Assembly: GCA_963971285.1 (NCBI GenBank)
Contig: OZ020250.1
Span: forward strand, 10,028,499-10,092,498
Reading direction: 5' to 3'
Length of the DNA: 64,000 bases
From: Astropecten irregularis
Lineage: Eukaryota > Echinodermata > Asteroidea > Paxillosida > Astropectinidae
In this document: piece after piece, positions 1 through 12,271 of the stretch
Layout: each line of letters opens with the position of its first letter
Position numbering within the stretch: the first letter of the stretch is position 1
Program-made: the position numbers and the translations under genes
Notes under the pieces: generated by a model
Database searches by the model: none
The model's input: only the letters and a program-made list of their open reading frames with translations
What the model was told of the DNA's origin: nothing

Positions 1-3000
1 CTTTTTAACTGATTAATATCAGGCCTAATGTAGATAAAACAGCACTATCATACAAAGACTTCAGCATAATTAGAGGCTGCTCAGTGTTGTATTTCTATAA
101 TTATCATTTCCCAGGTATTCCCAACACATCTAGCATGTGGAAGGATACGTTTCATGCAAGTTAATTCAAAACATCTGTTTTTAATGACAGTCCATATTTG
201 TTCACATAATTTGTTCACAATTTATATATATGTAAATGGTCCATCTACATGTATATAAATTGTAATGTACCTTTGAATTGGTGAAATTTAATAAGTCAGA
301 GTTAAACAGTTGTGAAAATGTGACTCGGTACAGAGGAATGAAAACTACAATGCTTTGTGTACTTGTGCTAAAAGTTTCAGTAGCTTGACAAGTTGACAGC
401 AAACTATTATCTGAATTGATTAAGTAATATTTAGGCCTATATTTTGTGTTTAGTGAATTTGAAGCAAAGTCCTTGAAGTGTATTTACATGTCTCATCACC
501 AGATCACTGAGCTACAAGACTGATTACTTGTAATACTAATTGTTGCTTGCTCTATGCTTGGCATGTGTCATTGAGGAGACTCCCCCCCCCCCCATGTCTG
601 AAACCTACATCCTCATTCCTAAATGATGGCCTTTTCACAATTACGAAACAATCTCCAGGTTGTAGCCTACATGGTGGGTCTGAGCCATGCAAAAGTGACT
701 GGCCTGTTCATACTGTGAGATCTGATCACAGCATGTACCTGTTGCTCTAGCCAAAACTTATCCTGGGTTGAGAGTGGTTGACATAATGTTGAAAGTTCAG
801 ATGTGTATTAATGAGCGTGGCAATATGAACATCTTGTGTAACCAAAAATGCGTTCAACCTGTGTTGATATTTTGAAAGCCTGGACATGGGATGGAACATG
901 TTTAAAAGGTACTGTTAATGTGAAAAGGCCCTTAGTCCTTATAACCCCTTAATATGATATTGTTTGGAAAAGAGACTGGGAAATTACGTGTCTGTGTACA
1001 ATGCCTATATTATCATTGTCTCAGAACCAAGGGATGGAATACAGGACATATGCTAGGCAGCAAAGAGTGGCACTGAAGAAACACCTGCCATGCCTAGCGG
1101 TATTAAAAGCCCTATTCCTAACACAGGTTATTAACTGGCTCCTATGTAGGGAGTCACTTTGGCTTTTGTTACCTGTGTTTGCAGCTTTTAACACCTGAGA
1201 GAACTCTCTGAATGAGACAGGTTTAGGTTGTGAGGAGAGGGGGGGGGGTTAAATGATTTATTTATGAGAAACAAGTTTGTTTGTCAACAGACACTTGCAG
1301 GAAGGCTTGGTGCATGGAGTATTTAGTAAAATCTGGGGAGAAGATTCTATTACGGCACTTGTTGTATGGAGAAGTAAGTGTAACACTATACAAACATGTT
1401 GTAATCACTAGCCTCTATAAGGCATATTGGTACAAGGAAGGTTCACATCGTTCAACTTTGTATGAAATTGTAAACTTTGAAAACTATGTACGTGCTGATA
1501 AAAATCCACTATACTGAAATATGTATGCATAGGGCCTACATGTACATTCCATTCATGGTACATGATGTAGGGCCTACATGTATGATGTACTTGTAGGCTG
1601 TCAAGTTGACATGTGCATGGAGTCTTATCTTAATGTAATGTTATGACTAGCTTTGATATCCAAATTAACCACAGTCACTTTGTCTGTTATTACTGCAAAA
1701 AAAGGGGATTTTTCTTTAACTTCAAGTCCGTTCTTTAGCATTGTTTATCTGGATTACTGAACAAAAGAATTATGCAAATTCATGGGACATGTAGTTCATG
1801 TAAGTGCTTTATGTGCTTTTTACAAATAGTAGAGATCTGCAAGTCGGCCTCAACAAATTAGCCTGTGAAATTGATTGGGATAAGAAAAGCATCCCATGGT
1901 AGGCATTCACACTGCTGGCCTCTTTATAATGCATCGTGTATCTGTACAATGGATTTCACCTTGGGCCCAGATCATTTCCCTTCCAATGCGTGAACATCTG
2001 TCCTTTGTAAACAAGGACTTTGGTGATCTGGTAGGCTGGACAACTCCACCACTGTATAATTACACACAAGTTCAATGTGGAACTGGGTAGCTGACCTGTA
2101 TAAGCCATCATTTTCTGCAGGGCTTATAATATTAGATATTTTTGATTGATAAGAAAGGGAAACTGCTGTGTAACATTTTCAAGGGAGTTAAATCTTCATG
2201 AATATTAAATGATTTTGGTCGGGAAATAGATAATATGCAAATTAGGCTTGAGTTAAATCTTGTTAGGATGTCAAATTTGAATAATCAGAATATAAGTACT
2301 AATGTAGGCCTACATCAGGATTTGAATTTGAACATCTTACACATCATTCACCAAAAAACAAACAAGTTAAGAGACAATGAAAATGGCATGGCAAATTCAT
2401 TCATTCTGAAAGAAAATCACCATTTATATACAATTTCTGTTCATATAATTGGTATTGAATTTGATATTTTATAAATTCTTTTTTAATTTGTCATAAAGTA
2501 TTGGGTAATATTATTGTATGCTTGAGTCTTTGTATGGTGGTTTGTGTAGTCACACTTGAGTCTCTTTGTTGGGGTGTACATGTACTCTATTTTACCACTT
2601 CATAGCACCTCTAGTCTCCCAATCATGGCCATCAATACAATCATCTGTCTATAATAACCTCCTCATTAACTACACACCATCATATGTAGAGCACACACAG
2701 TTCCAGTCAGGTGTTTGGGCTTTTGCCATGTTAATCATTCACTGTGTCATTGAGTAGAATGGCTTGAATAGCCACCAAGCTGCCTTGGTCCAGACACTGT
2801 GGCACCAATTGCAAGGTGTACCTTTTCTCTATCCAGATTATGGCTTGTGAGACTGAGAAGCAAAGGCGGCTTCTTGGAACAGGTGTTCCGAACCTGCCCA
2901 GGGTTTCTCTTTAATTTGCTGTTTTTATTTATTACTATTTTGTTTAAATTTTAATCTTGAATTGTGTACTTTGTTAAGTTTGTCTAGTTGCACATGGGAA

Positions 3001-4910
3001 CTGTATGGGACTGCAAATTTCACAGATGACTGTTTACAAAAACCAAAGTATGATATTACCTTTAAACAGTCCAAGGATGATTAACCTATTAACATTTACA
3101 AGCAAGCATATTACAACTTCGTATCACTTGTCTCTCCAAGGACAATGTGTTAGGCATCATCAGTAGATGAGAACAGAGGTTTTTCTTTGGTTTGTTAATA
3201 GTGAATAGCTGAGAACCACTCTACACTCACTCGTACACTGTAGGTCTCTTTTGAAATGCCCAATTTTATAGCTATGTTCATGGTTAATGTTCAGCAAAGA
3301 GTAAGGAACTTGTCTGTCAAACTTGTTTAGTTTCAGTTTTATTTTATCAGATGGTTTGTTGCTCACCTCAATGACAAACATCAGCACAACCAAGTGCTTG
3401 TCTTTTTTGGCATACTTGTATTTTCTGCCAGTGTCACTAGTTAGTTAAAGGCTATTGCCAGAAATATAACAAAAATCCATTCCAGTAGATTCTTCCATTT
3501 TTCTATATATTTTATTGGAGCTTGATCTTTACCTTGTGAATGTTGCCCTGAATTCCATGATCTATTTTTTTCCCAAAATAAATGTCAGTCCACTGAGAAT
3601 CAGCCTATAACAGCCTTTTTTACAAAAGTGTGTAAGCCCAGCATGTCTTAATTAATCACTAACCAGTGTATGAATTTCAGTGTATTTATTCTACATGTAT
3701 TTTGAATTGATAGACTTCATGTATACAAGTGCCATTTCATAAGAAGCAATTAGTGGGAGATTCTTTGAATTCAATTTAATTGTTACTTATGAAGAAATGA
3801 AACCATTTAGGTAATGACAATCTAAAATTTTGAATTTGACATCTATTGCATCATGGTTAGTACAAAGCAATCAATACAAAGTGTTTTGAACTTCAAACCC
3901 ATGAAATTATACCGATTACCATAACAAAACAACAATCAACCCTAGATAAGACCTTTACCTATTAAATTAAGTGATTCCTTTATCCAGCAAATCAGCGCGT
4001 GTCATGCACTTTAATGTCTCTGGTGCCACGCCACAGCTTGAATTTATGCAGTGTTGACACTCTTGCTTGCAAGTGTTAGCATGTTCGTTGTCCTACAAAT
4101 TTCTACTTGAATGCTTCCCCAACACACCGCAGGGATTGGTGCTAATGCAATAATACTCCTTTCCGTGGACCATCAGTAGACTAATGACTTGAGAATAGCG
4201 GGAAAATCAATGAGAGGATGACCTGATGTCTTGTATCTATGTCGCAAATTCACAGCCAGTTGATGCTGCCTAGTAAAGCATGCACTTTTCTTTCTAACCT
4301 TAAGTAGGGTTTATCTAGGCTCATCTGTGCTTTTAGTTTTATCATTCTTTAAGTAATGTTTTAATGTTTTAACACTTGAACAAATATTGCGGTCTACTCA
4401 CACTTCAATTACTCTATTTATAGTATATAAAGTATTTTATATGTGAACATATGGGGGGAACATTACTACAGACAAATTCCAGTTTGCAATATTTTAATCA
4501 ATGTTAAATTTGCTGAAGATGTTTTAAGAAGATCTTCTTTTTAAAATTTAAAGTTGGCCTTAACTCTAGGATGAATCCTAGAGTTAAAGCCAACTTAAAA
4601 TGATCACTGTTTCACCTGACAATAAATGCGTTATTTTGGTGCATTTCTGTGAGGACACTTACTCAATGAAAAAGCCACAACTTAAATATTCTTGGCAGGT
4701 TTTTTTTTTCCATTGAAATCCATATCTTATTCAAAATCATTTTGAATGATATGTTTTATAATAAATTAAAAAGTCCAAAAAGCAACTGATCACAAACTTT
4801 GAATTCACAGGACATTTTCCATTGCTAGAGCAGAGCTGAACTTTTTAATATCCACTTTGAGGAAATACACATTTATATTTGTTGTTTTTGTTTTATTTTG
4901 CTTCTTTCAG
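1..4910. other. non-coding, probably intron or 5' region of ZEB
   Basis: No open frame in this stretch looks like a coding exon. It is AT-rich with scattered simple runs (C run near 586, G run near 1240). It contains a decayed fragment of the 360-bp MITE family (about 2992-3066), a copy of a short repeat with ATGCAAATTAGGCTTG (about 2190-2260, again near 39640) and one small hairpin at 4551. Since the first visible ZEB exon needs an upstream partner, most of this is likely ZEB intron. Confidence 0.6.
4551..4596. repeat. 46-bp hairpin
   Basis: Arms of 22 bp (AAGTTGGCCTTAACTCTAGG and its near-exact reverse complement, one mismatch) separated by 2 bp, about 315 bp upstream of the first visible ZEB exon. 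It may be a MITE remnant; nothing shows that it is transcribed as a small RNA. Confidence 0.7.
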
Positions 4911-5228
4911 GTGAAGTTGATGACGATCTAGCCAGCTCCTGCAGCCCTGATGAACTAAGTGACAACAATACTGACCACAGCCCCTCCCCTATCACCCATT
5001 CTAATTACCATGGCAACAGTGATGGCATAGAAAGTGACATTGGGGAGCATAGTTTCAGTGAAGACGAACAGGATCTGACAGAGCGTGTTATGGTGGAGAG
5101 ACACAGCCCACTTGGAAAGATTGGTAAAGATCCAGAGAGCAGAGTCAACCTAGAGGAATATCTCAACCGGAGTGATACAGCTGTGATTTACCCAGAACCA
5201 GTTGAGGACATCGATAATGATAGCACTG
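4911..5228 (+). CDS. ZEB: ZEB coding exon: acidic N-terminal region
   Basis: Acceptor cttctttcag precedes 4911 and donor GTAAAT follows 5228. The exon encodes a Ser/Asp/Glu-rich segment beginning [18 protein letters not shown] and ending near [10 protein letters not shown], containing the conserved [15 protein letters not shown] stretch found ahead of the N-terminal fingers of ZEB proteins. It enters and leaves in phase 1. Confidence 0.93.
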
Positions 5229-8200
5229 GTAAATTATTTCTCTTGATCATTTGTCTTCTTAAAGAATACTCATTCTATAAGATCGCTAGTAAAAGAGTAG
5301 ATTGAAATGAGCTGGTGAATAAATGAAATATGTCCATTGTCAGAGGTGTCAGCAGATCAACAGACTAGTGCCAAGTAATAATTTAAAGGTTTTACTTTCA
5401 TTCATGCACTAATTTGACAGCCAGGGGTGAGCATTATTATGGTCATATTATGTGCACAACTCATAGTCATGCATTCATGTATTGGTAACTTCTAATATAT
5501 GCAGCTAATATGCAAGTTCAAAGGAAAAGAAAACTGTTTCGTTTGTGAAAAATCATCAGCAAAAAGGTGGTATGAGGATTGTCAAAAAAACAACAGACAC
5601 TCCATCAATCATTAACCAAATGGAGTGTCCAAAGGAACAATGGCAAGCGCCAGAAAATAACAGAATAGCACAAGCCACAAGCAGTACAATACACCATGCA
5701 TTTATATCTGTCCTCAGTTGTTGTTTTTTTGGATGGTGCGATATGTGTTCAACTATAGGGTATGTGAAACGGTTTGCGGAAACGCCATGTAAGAATCGTT
5801 CGTACTTAATTGCACTTCTAATTTCGTTCGCACTTCTCTGTAGCGTAGTCATCTTTATCAATAAAGGGAACCCATTTACTCCCAGGAAAAAGAGGCAATG
5901 AGTGACAAAGTTTGTGGCTTTGAAATATAAGCACTGCAATAAGTAGGACTAGGCTCACTCAAGTCCATTGTGGAATCATGCACACAGCCAGTCCACTGAA
6001 TCACTTCATTTCACATCATTGATATATATCCACTAATTTGAATAGAGACTCACCAGGTGTCATCATCCTGTCCAGCTTGTTGACTTCATTGTTGTTTTCT
6101 TTTGAACAGGCGGGACTGATTGTGAAGATGGCAAACCTGTAGACTGCCCCTACTGTGACCGTTCCTACAAACGCATCACATCTCTCAAAGAGCACATCAA
6201 GTATCGTCACGAGAAGACTATCAGCAACTTCTCCTGTCCTGAGTGCAACTACTGCTTCGCATACAAATCACAACTTGAACGGCACATGGCAACACACATG
6301 CCAGGCCGCAACCAGGTCTGTGATATTTGCAACAAAGCCTTCGTGAACATCTACAGGCTACAGCGACACATGTTGACCCATTCATCTGGAAATCGGAAGT
6401 TCAAGTGTGGTGAGTGTGGGAAAGCATTCAAGTACAAGCACCACCTGAAGGAGCATCTTCGCATCCACAGTGGAGAGAAGCCTTATGAGTGTCCAATCTG
6501 TAGGAAGAGGTTTTCACATTCTGGGTCCTATAGCTCACATATTAGCAGTAAGAAGTGTTCCCCACTGAAGGAGAATTCTACTCTCATCTCACGAATGCCA
6601 GCTCCAGTCAAGGTCATGAATGGGAGTCTTTCACCTGTCATGCAACATCTGCCCAAAACCAAGAACCCTCCTCTTGAGGAGGAGCCTGAATCTGTGCTAG
6701 CAGATAGCAAGATGCCCTCTTACATGACCCAGTTGCACATCAAAATCCCAGGATCTGATAGCATGAAAGAGGTTGAGAAGATGGATGAGATTAGCACAGA
6801 GCAACAGACAACACCACCAAATGATGCAGTCAAGAAAGTTCTCCAGATCGTTGATGCAACTGTCAGTAAACTGAAGATGCAGGGACAGAACACAGATATT
6901 TCTAAATTAACCAAAGTGTCCAAAAATAGCAATGCCTCAACCCCTGTCCAGACACAACTTTCTACTCCAAATCCTACCCCAGCTGTACCCGTGGTGACCC
7001 CAACAGCCCCTCTTCCATCCCCTCCTGCTCCCCCTTCACCTGCTCTACAATCTCCAAAGTTACTTAGCCCAACACTTTCAACATCGTCATCTTTAAGTTC
7101 TCCCCTTCAACCAACGCCAGAAAAAGTTGTACTGCCCGAGATTTCCAAGGAAAGGCTGTCTTCCACAAACCCTGTCCTTTTTCCAGTCAATGGGACCAAG
7201 CCAAACAAGATATACAGCATAGTTGATTACACCTTACATAAAGTCCATGAGGCACAAGCTATCGCCAAGTGTTTAGAGTCTCAACAGGGATACGGATGCA
7301 TGCCTTATCTTGAAAACAAAGGCACAGGCTGTAAATACTGTGGCAGAGAATTTGAAAGTCCTATTGAGCTACACCAGCATGAAAGGTATTTGTGTGAATT
7401 GAATGAGGATGTACGGAAGGTGAAAGGCTACAATTCAAACTTGTCTAAGTATTACGAGTACCAGCAAGAAATCCTTGCTAGTATGGATAGGGTACGGGAA
7501 AGGAGATTGTCAACTGACTCAGAAATGAATGATACAGTGAGCAATAATATGAGTGAGACAGACAGTCTTGCCTCTCCTCAAATGTCAGTCCATAGCCCCA
7601 AGGAATGTAATAGCAGTCTCCCCTCCCAGGAAAATGACAACTCAATAACCTCTGAAATATGTCAAAATGACTTAAACGGAATATCTCAAGCACAGGAGCA
7701 TGCCTTGCGAGCATTTTATGCTATGCAAGCCCGACCCTCAGAAGATGGACTTGAGAAAATCTCACTTGCTCTGAATCTTAAGGCTTCCCTTGTTGAGGCA
7801 TGGTTTAAACGGACACGAAAGTTAGAGGAGGAAGGATGTGATCCATCTTTGAAAAGTTTGGGCATCATGAAGAAAAACTGCATCAATAACAATCTGCTGC
7901 AGTCCAAGTCACCAGTAAAAGTGAATGGCAATGTAGATACCTCTGAGGTGGCTTCAGATGAAAGCTGCTCCAGGGTTACTACACCAGAAAGAAGATCAAG
8001 CCCAAGACCAGCTTCATCACCTAGAAGTATGAGAACAGTAGAACCTCAACAGTATGATAGACTTGAGCACCTGGAGTTGTCTCGTCGTCAGAATGGTCTA
8101 AAGAACCTCAGTCTTAGAGATGCAGAGGAACATTCTAACTGCAACTCCCCAGTCACCACATCCTCCAGACCCTCTCCAAGACAAATACTAGAAGAAGCTC

Positions 8201-11200
8201 CACTAGATCTTTCCATGCCTAAACACACTGGTAGAAATCTTCCTTTGTCTTCCATATCCCCTAAGCTAGTGTATGGTTACAATTACCCTCCACTTTACAC
8301 AACTGCTGGCAGCTACATATTCCGGTCTTACAATCCAGATGGCTCACACGCAAATCTTTGTCTAGAGAACACACTCAAAGCCCATTCTCATTGTCCCAAT
8401 GGCAATTTGGTGCTGAAGAGACCATATACAGAACCTTACTTTGCTTACTTGCCAATGCCAAATGGATACCACCCCAAAAGGATGAAGTACCCGGAAGGAA
8501 TGGAGTTCGTTAATGGTTCATCTTATCCAACAAGCCCCTTGACTGAGGCATATGCATCAGCAATGATGAAAGGTGGCTACCCTCCAATCACCCCTCTACA
8601 AGTAGAGACAGCGCAACAACCAACCTATGGACATCATATTGTCAACAGTAATGGCATTCACAATAATGGTAGGTGATAACTGTTTACGCTATTAAGCTTT
8701 AAGCTGTTAAAGGAAGTATCATACTTTGGTTGCTTACCGAAATAGAAATCTCCACAGATTTACCTACAACTTACAGGGTATAAAGATGGTGATGGTAGAA
8801 ACCTACCGTTCAAGTTTTTCTGCCCAAAATGCTGTATTTATTCAGAAAAGAGTAAAACCAGTTGCCAAAAACATATTGATATTTTGAGGATAAAGAATAA
8901 CAGGGAAAAGATTTTTAAAATACCGTGAACGTTTTTCAATGTTTTCTCAAAAGTGGCACTGTATGGGACTGGAAATTTCACAGATGACTGTTGCTGTATC
9001 TTTCTTGATATTTGTACCCATGAATCCACATTTCTTTAACAAAAACCAAAGTATGATATTACATATTGCTTGTGAATATTCATATTCTAGATACATGCAA
9101 TTGTACTTCATTTTTCTGTTCTCGAGATGTTTATCATTTAAGAAATGTATTCAGTTATGAAGGATACCAAAACATCATCTTAATCTGCTTTTCTTGGCAA
9201 ATGTTTTTTCGAAATTGATATTTCCCATTACTGATACAACTGTATATTTCACTGAATTAATTATATTTTGAGAAATTTAGTCAGTAAGTCAATTATACTT
9301 TCAATTAAACAAAGTTGTGTATATTTTCATTTGACAGGAATCAGTGATCTTGCTATAGCTGTTGAGGATTCTCTTGGAGAACTGTCACCAAATCGTGATC
9401 GTAGAAGAAGAGATCGGCCATTGCGGACATCAGCTGGACTGTACTCTTGCACCCAGTGCCCTAAGACATTCCAGAAGCACAGCTCGCTGCTCAGACATGT
9501 GTATGAGCACTCAGGTGAGCCAAAAAGTCAGTCATCACTTTGCTTGTTTTTCTTTTGTTTGATTTGGTTTTAATTTTTTGTTTGAGGCATAAGGAATCAA
9601 TGTCCCTTAAATCTCAATCTGTCTGTGGTTGAACATCCGAAAAACTATAAAAAAAAAAAAACTTAAAAAAAAAACTATATTGTACAACCACCCTTACCAT
9701 TCCAAATCCTTCAAATTCACAATTTATTATTGTTGGACTTTGGGGAATACATGAAGGTAAATAAGCCAAGGAAAAATGATAATCCAACTTCTCTTTGGTT
9801 CAAACAATGAAGTGCTCCAACTTTGAAGATTCAGAAAGCTTTCTTGAGAAATCATATTAAGGTGAAAAGTTGAAATAGAGACACTGGAAATTGTTTTCTT
9901 ATGCCAGAGTTGCTATGAATGACTCCTGCATTTGTAAAGTAAAGAAAGCAGAATAACACCATACTGTGCTTGCTTATTTATGTTTGCTTGTTATAAGGGT
10001 CCTTAAAAACAAGTTTTTTCTGGTCCCATCTATTTGCCTTGGCCTTCATTGTTTTCCTTTTTCCACTATGAAATGGTGCCTAATCCATCCCAAATTGCTA
10101 GATCAGTTACAACCTTACAATCTTAACTTAATCTAGGCTGTGCTGTCTAGTTCTGTACATAGAGACAATTTGAGAGGCATCTTTACCATCAAACTTGAAC
10201 ATCAAATTAGTCCAGTCCAAATACAGCATACCTCACAGTTTCCCCTAGCCTTCCCAAATCCAAATGAATCCATTACACTGAGTTTGGAGCCAGCCTTGGC
10301 TCAGACAACAAAGACTTTGGGACTTTTTGTTCCGAAAGCATGGAAATTAAAACAAATTGTAAATTCACATTAATGATGTAAATGATTTCCAGTTGTGAGT
10401 TACTTTAGTTTGCTTCTAACACATTGCTAAATCAAATTTAACATGTTTACTTATGTCATTGATAAAAGCTATAAAATGCCCATTCATGACCACTGCTAGA
10501 ATCAAACAAAAAGTGTAATTCTGCACAGTAGCTTAGACACGTCCTCACACCTGGGAGTATGATCCTGTAGCTGGGTCGTACTTCCATATACATTTGTGCA
10601 CAAATACATACATACCCCACCCACCCCCCGGTGATCTATTTCCATGATTCTGCATGTTCACTAAAAACTAATTGAGTAGCAGCAAACTATAAAAAGTTAA
10701 AACTTACTTGATCGTTTTATGGTTTTTACTGCAGCACTTGTGCTAAGCTCACCCATTTTCCCCCAAGCTATCATTAACAATTTGTGAAGGAAGTTGACTT
10801 GCATCTTAATTATCTGATGCAATTGTGAGACCTTTTCATTATTTCCAACACAAGCTTTTGCACTAATCCCAATCAGGTTTAAGCTGACGTGACCTAGATC
10901 ATATCACAGCAGTTGCTAGCTTTGTGAAATTCAGCAACTGAAGGCCAGGTCAGATAATGACTAGTCTAGACATTAGAACTGATGAACAGATTGAAAAGTT
11001 CACATGACCTTGCTTTCTTACATTATAGCATCTTGTATGGCACAAGTATACAATGAATCTATATCAACTTAAACAAAACTTGAGGATAAAATTATTTTGT
11101 ATTTATACATAGCTTTATTTTGTATTCTTTATCTTCAGGTAAGCGTCCCCATGAGTGTAAAGAGTGTGGCAAAGCTTTCAAGCACAAACATCACCTCATG

Positions 11201-11464
11201 GAACACACTCGCCTCCATAGTGGAGAGAAGCCATACCAGTGTGACAAGTGCCTTAAGAAGTTCTCCCATTCTGGTTCCTATAGTCAACATATGAACCACC
11301 GTTACAGCTACTGTCGCAAGGAGGATAACCTGAGCCGAGCAATTGAAAAGGGGGCCATGGAGGAGGAAGAGGAGGAGATGATGGAAGATGGTGAAATGGA
11401 CAGGTGTAAACAAAATTCAATGAGTTACAAGGATGATGTTATCTCTGCATCACCTCTTGATTAA
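4911..11464 (+). CDS. ZEB: ZEB/zfh-1 zinc-finger E-box-binding homeobox transcription factor (5' end outside or not found)
   Basis: Sequence-specific nuclear repressor of the ZEB1/ZEB2/zfh-1 family, which binds E-box-like sites through two zinc-finger clusters and recruits CtBP. Four exons splice in frame: 4911-5228, 6110-8668, 9338-9514 and 11139-11464, every junction in phase 1 with GT/AG ends, giving about 1125 visible residues. Order: acidic N-terminal region with [15 protein letters not shown] (a ZEB signature), five N-terminal C2H2-type fingers, a lone central finger, a divergent homeodomain (about 7690-7835), the CtBP motif PLDLS (8200-8214), three C-terminal fingers and an acidic tail. 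The first visible exon enters in phase 1, so at least one upstream coding exon is missing; I saw none in 1-4910. Vertebrate ZEB1 is of similar length (from memory). The identification is secure; ZEB1 versus ZEB2 is not meaningful outside vertebrates. Confidence 0.96.
5545..5901 (+). other. uncharacterised ORF inside a ZEB intron
   Basis: A stretch open for up to 118 codons lies in the intron 5229-6109; the first ATG is at about 5572. The predicted product has a Cys-rich hydrophobic patch ([19 protein letters not shown]) and a second hydrophobic segment ([18 protein letters not shown]), then a basic end. The layout loosely recalls small two-helix membrane proteins such as CD225/dispanins, but no diagnostic residues are present. 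The opposite strand is also open, and part of it (about 5765-5850) recurs inverted near 56370-56445, so a repeat-derived chance ORF is at least as likely. Confidence 0.2.
6110..8668 (+). CDS. ZEB: ZEB large central exon: N-terminal fingers, homeodomain, CtBP motif
   Basis: The 2559-bp exon opens in frame with the preceding one. Fingers begin [10 protein letters not shown] (about 6148), [30 protein letters not shown] and [10 protein letters not shown], the last ending in a CCHC-like SSKKC. A further isolated finger, [20 protein letters not shown], lies at about 7329-7390. The homeodomain-like block ends [15 protein letters not shown], with WFKR in place of the classical WFQN, as in other ZEBs. 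PLDLSMPK is the CtBP-binding motif. The stretch between fingers and homeodomain is rich in Pro, Ser and Thr, with no fold I can assign. Confidence 0.95.
8707..9063. mobile_element. MITE family A, full-length copy
   Basis: About 357 bp within a ZEB intron. The ends are inverted repeats of the type TTAAAGG..TATCATACTTTGG and CCAAAGTATGATATTAC. Internal landmarks shared by all copies are a block around GAAATTTCACAGATGACTGT and one around CTGAAATG(G/C)TG(T/C)ATTTAT. No coding capacity. The best other copies are at 18021, 24706, 48362 and 54490. Confidence 0.8.
9338..9514 (+). CDS. ZEB: ZEB exon: first C-terminal zinc finger
   Basis: Acceptor tttgacag, donor GTGAGC. The exon encodes a basic linker [10 protein letters not shown] and the finger [20 protein letters not shown], which opens the ZEB C-terminal triplet. 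Phase 1 at both ends joins it to the neighbouring exons without a shift. Confidence 0.94.
9515..11138. other. ZEB last intron
   Basis: No coding signal. It contains A-rich runs (9648-9676) and, at about 9826-9950, a repeat shared with 23093-23200 (same AAGATTCAGAAAGCTTTCTT core and following 100 bp). The rest looks unique. Confidence 0.6.
11139..11464 (+). CDS. ZEB: ZEB last exon: two C-terminal fingers and acidic tail
   Basis: Acceptor atcttcag. The exon encodes fingers [19 protein letters not shown] and [19 protein letters not shown], followed by an acidic run ([15 protein letters not shown]) and the stop after ISASPLD. The near-identity of KHKHHL and FSHSGSY with the N-terminal cluster is typical of ZEB and fits binding of paired E-box half sites. 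Confidence 0.95.
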
Positions 11465-12255
11465 CTGACCTACATGAAGGACCAAACCCTATGATCCTAA
11501 TAGGGTGAATGCACAAGTATATTGTATGGTAATACATACAGCTTCCAAGGAGATATTACAAACATTTCCCAGTGGTTAGTATTAATGAACAAATCTTTTG
11601 TGTATAATTATAACACATGTTTTTGTGTGTAGCATACATCATCTCATTTGTTTGACTGATTGATTTTGTTTTGATTGTGGTACTTGCATGTAATGTGTAA
11701 GTTCCCATTCAAGACTCACTGAGGGAACAATGCTTGAATTGTTTGTAAGATCATGTGTTAAATTTAGTTCTGTTACCTTGAAAAAGCTGCTTATTTATTA
11801 TCCAAATGGGCCATGCCTTATCACATTTGGTTTTATGGTTTTTGTAAGAACCACAATAAATCGAACAAATTTCAGGACAAGTTACTCAAACAGTCATATG
11901 AAATTAATATAATATAAATTTTCAATAAAATGTTTAACCTGCTAAGTTTCAGCTGATTTATCATAGCCTTGGTGTTGTACATTCAAGTATTACAATTTAT
12001 TGGAAAGCTTAATAACTCAAATTTAGTTTGCTTTCCAATTGTTTATCAATTCAAACTTACCATAATATAATCAAGGATTTAAAAATAATATGGAAGCTTG
12101 AATTTTGTTGGTTTGAATACAAAGAGTTTGCCGTCTGCAATACCCCCTATCGGGGAGGTTTACTGAAGTAAACCTTTGATGAAGGGTCAGGGAAAATGCT
12201 GTATGATATACCAAGCAAAATGATAGCCATATATTCTTGCCCACAAGCACTGGTG

Positions 12256-12271
12256 CAGTGTTTTCAGTATT
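12256..12271 (+). promoter_or_regulatory. paired miR-200-type seed matches
   Basis: CAGTGTT at 12256-12262 and CAGTATT at 12265-12271, 2 bp apart. CAGTATT is the 7-mer complement of the miR-8/200b/c seed; CAGTGTT matches the vertebrate miR-141/200a seed. Vertebrate ZEB1/ZEB2 3' UTRs are known miR-200 targets. Matches are seen; function is inferred. Confidence 0.45.
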
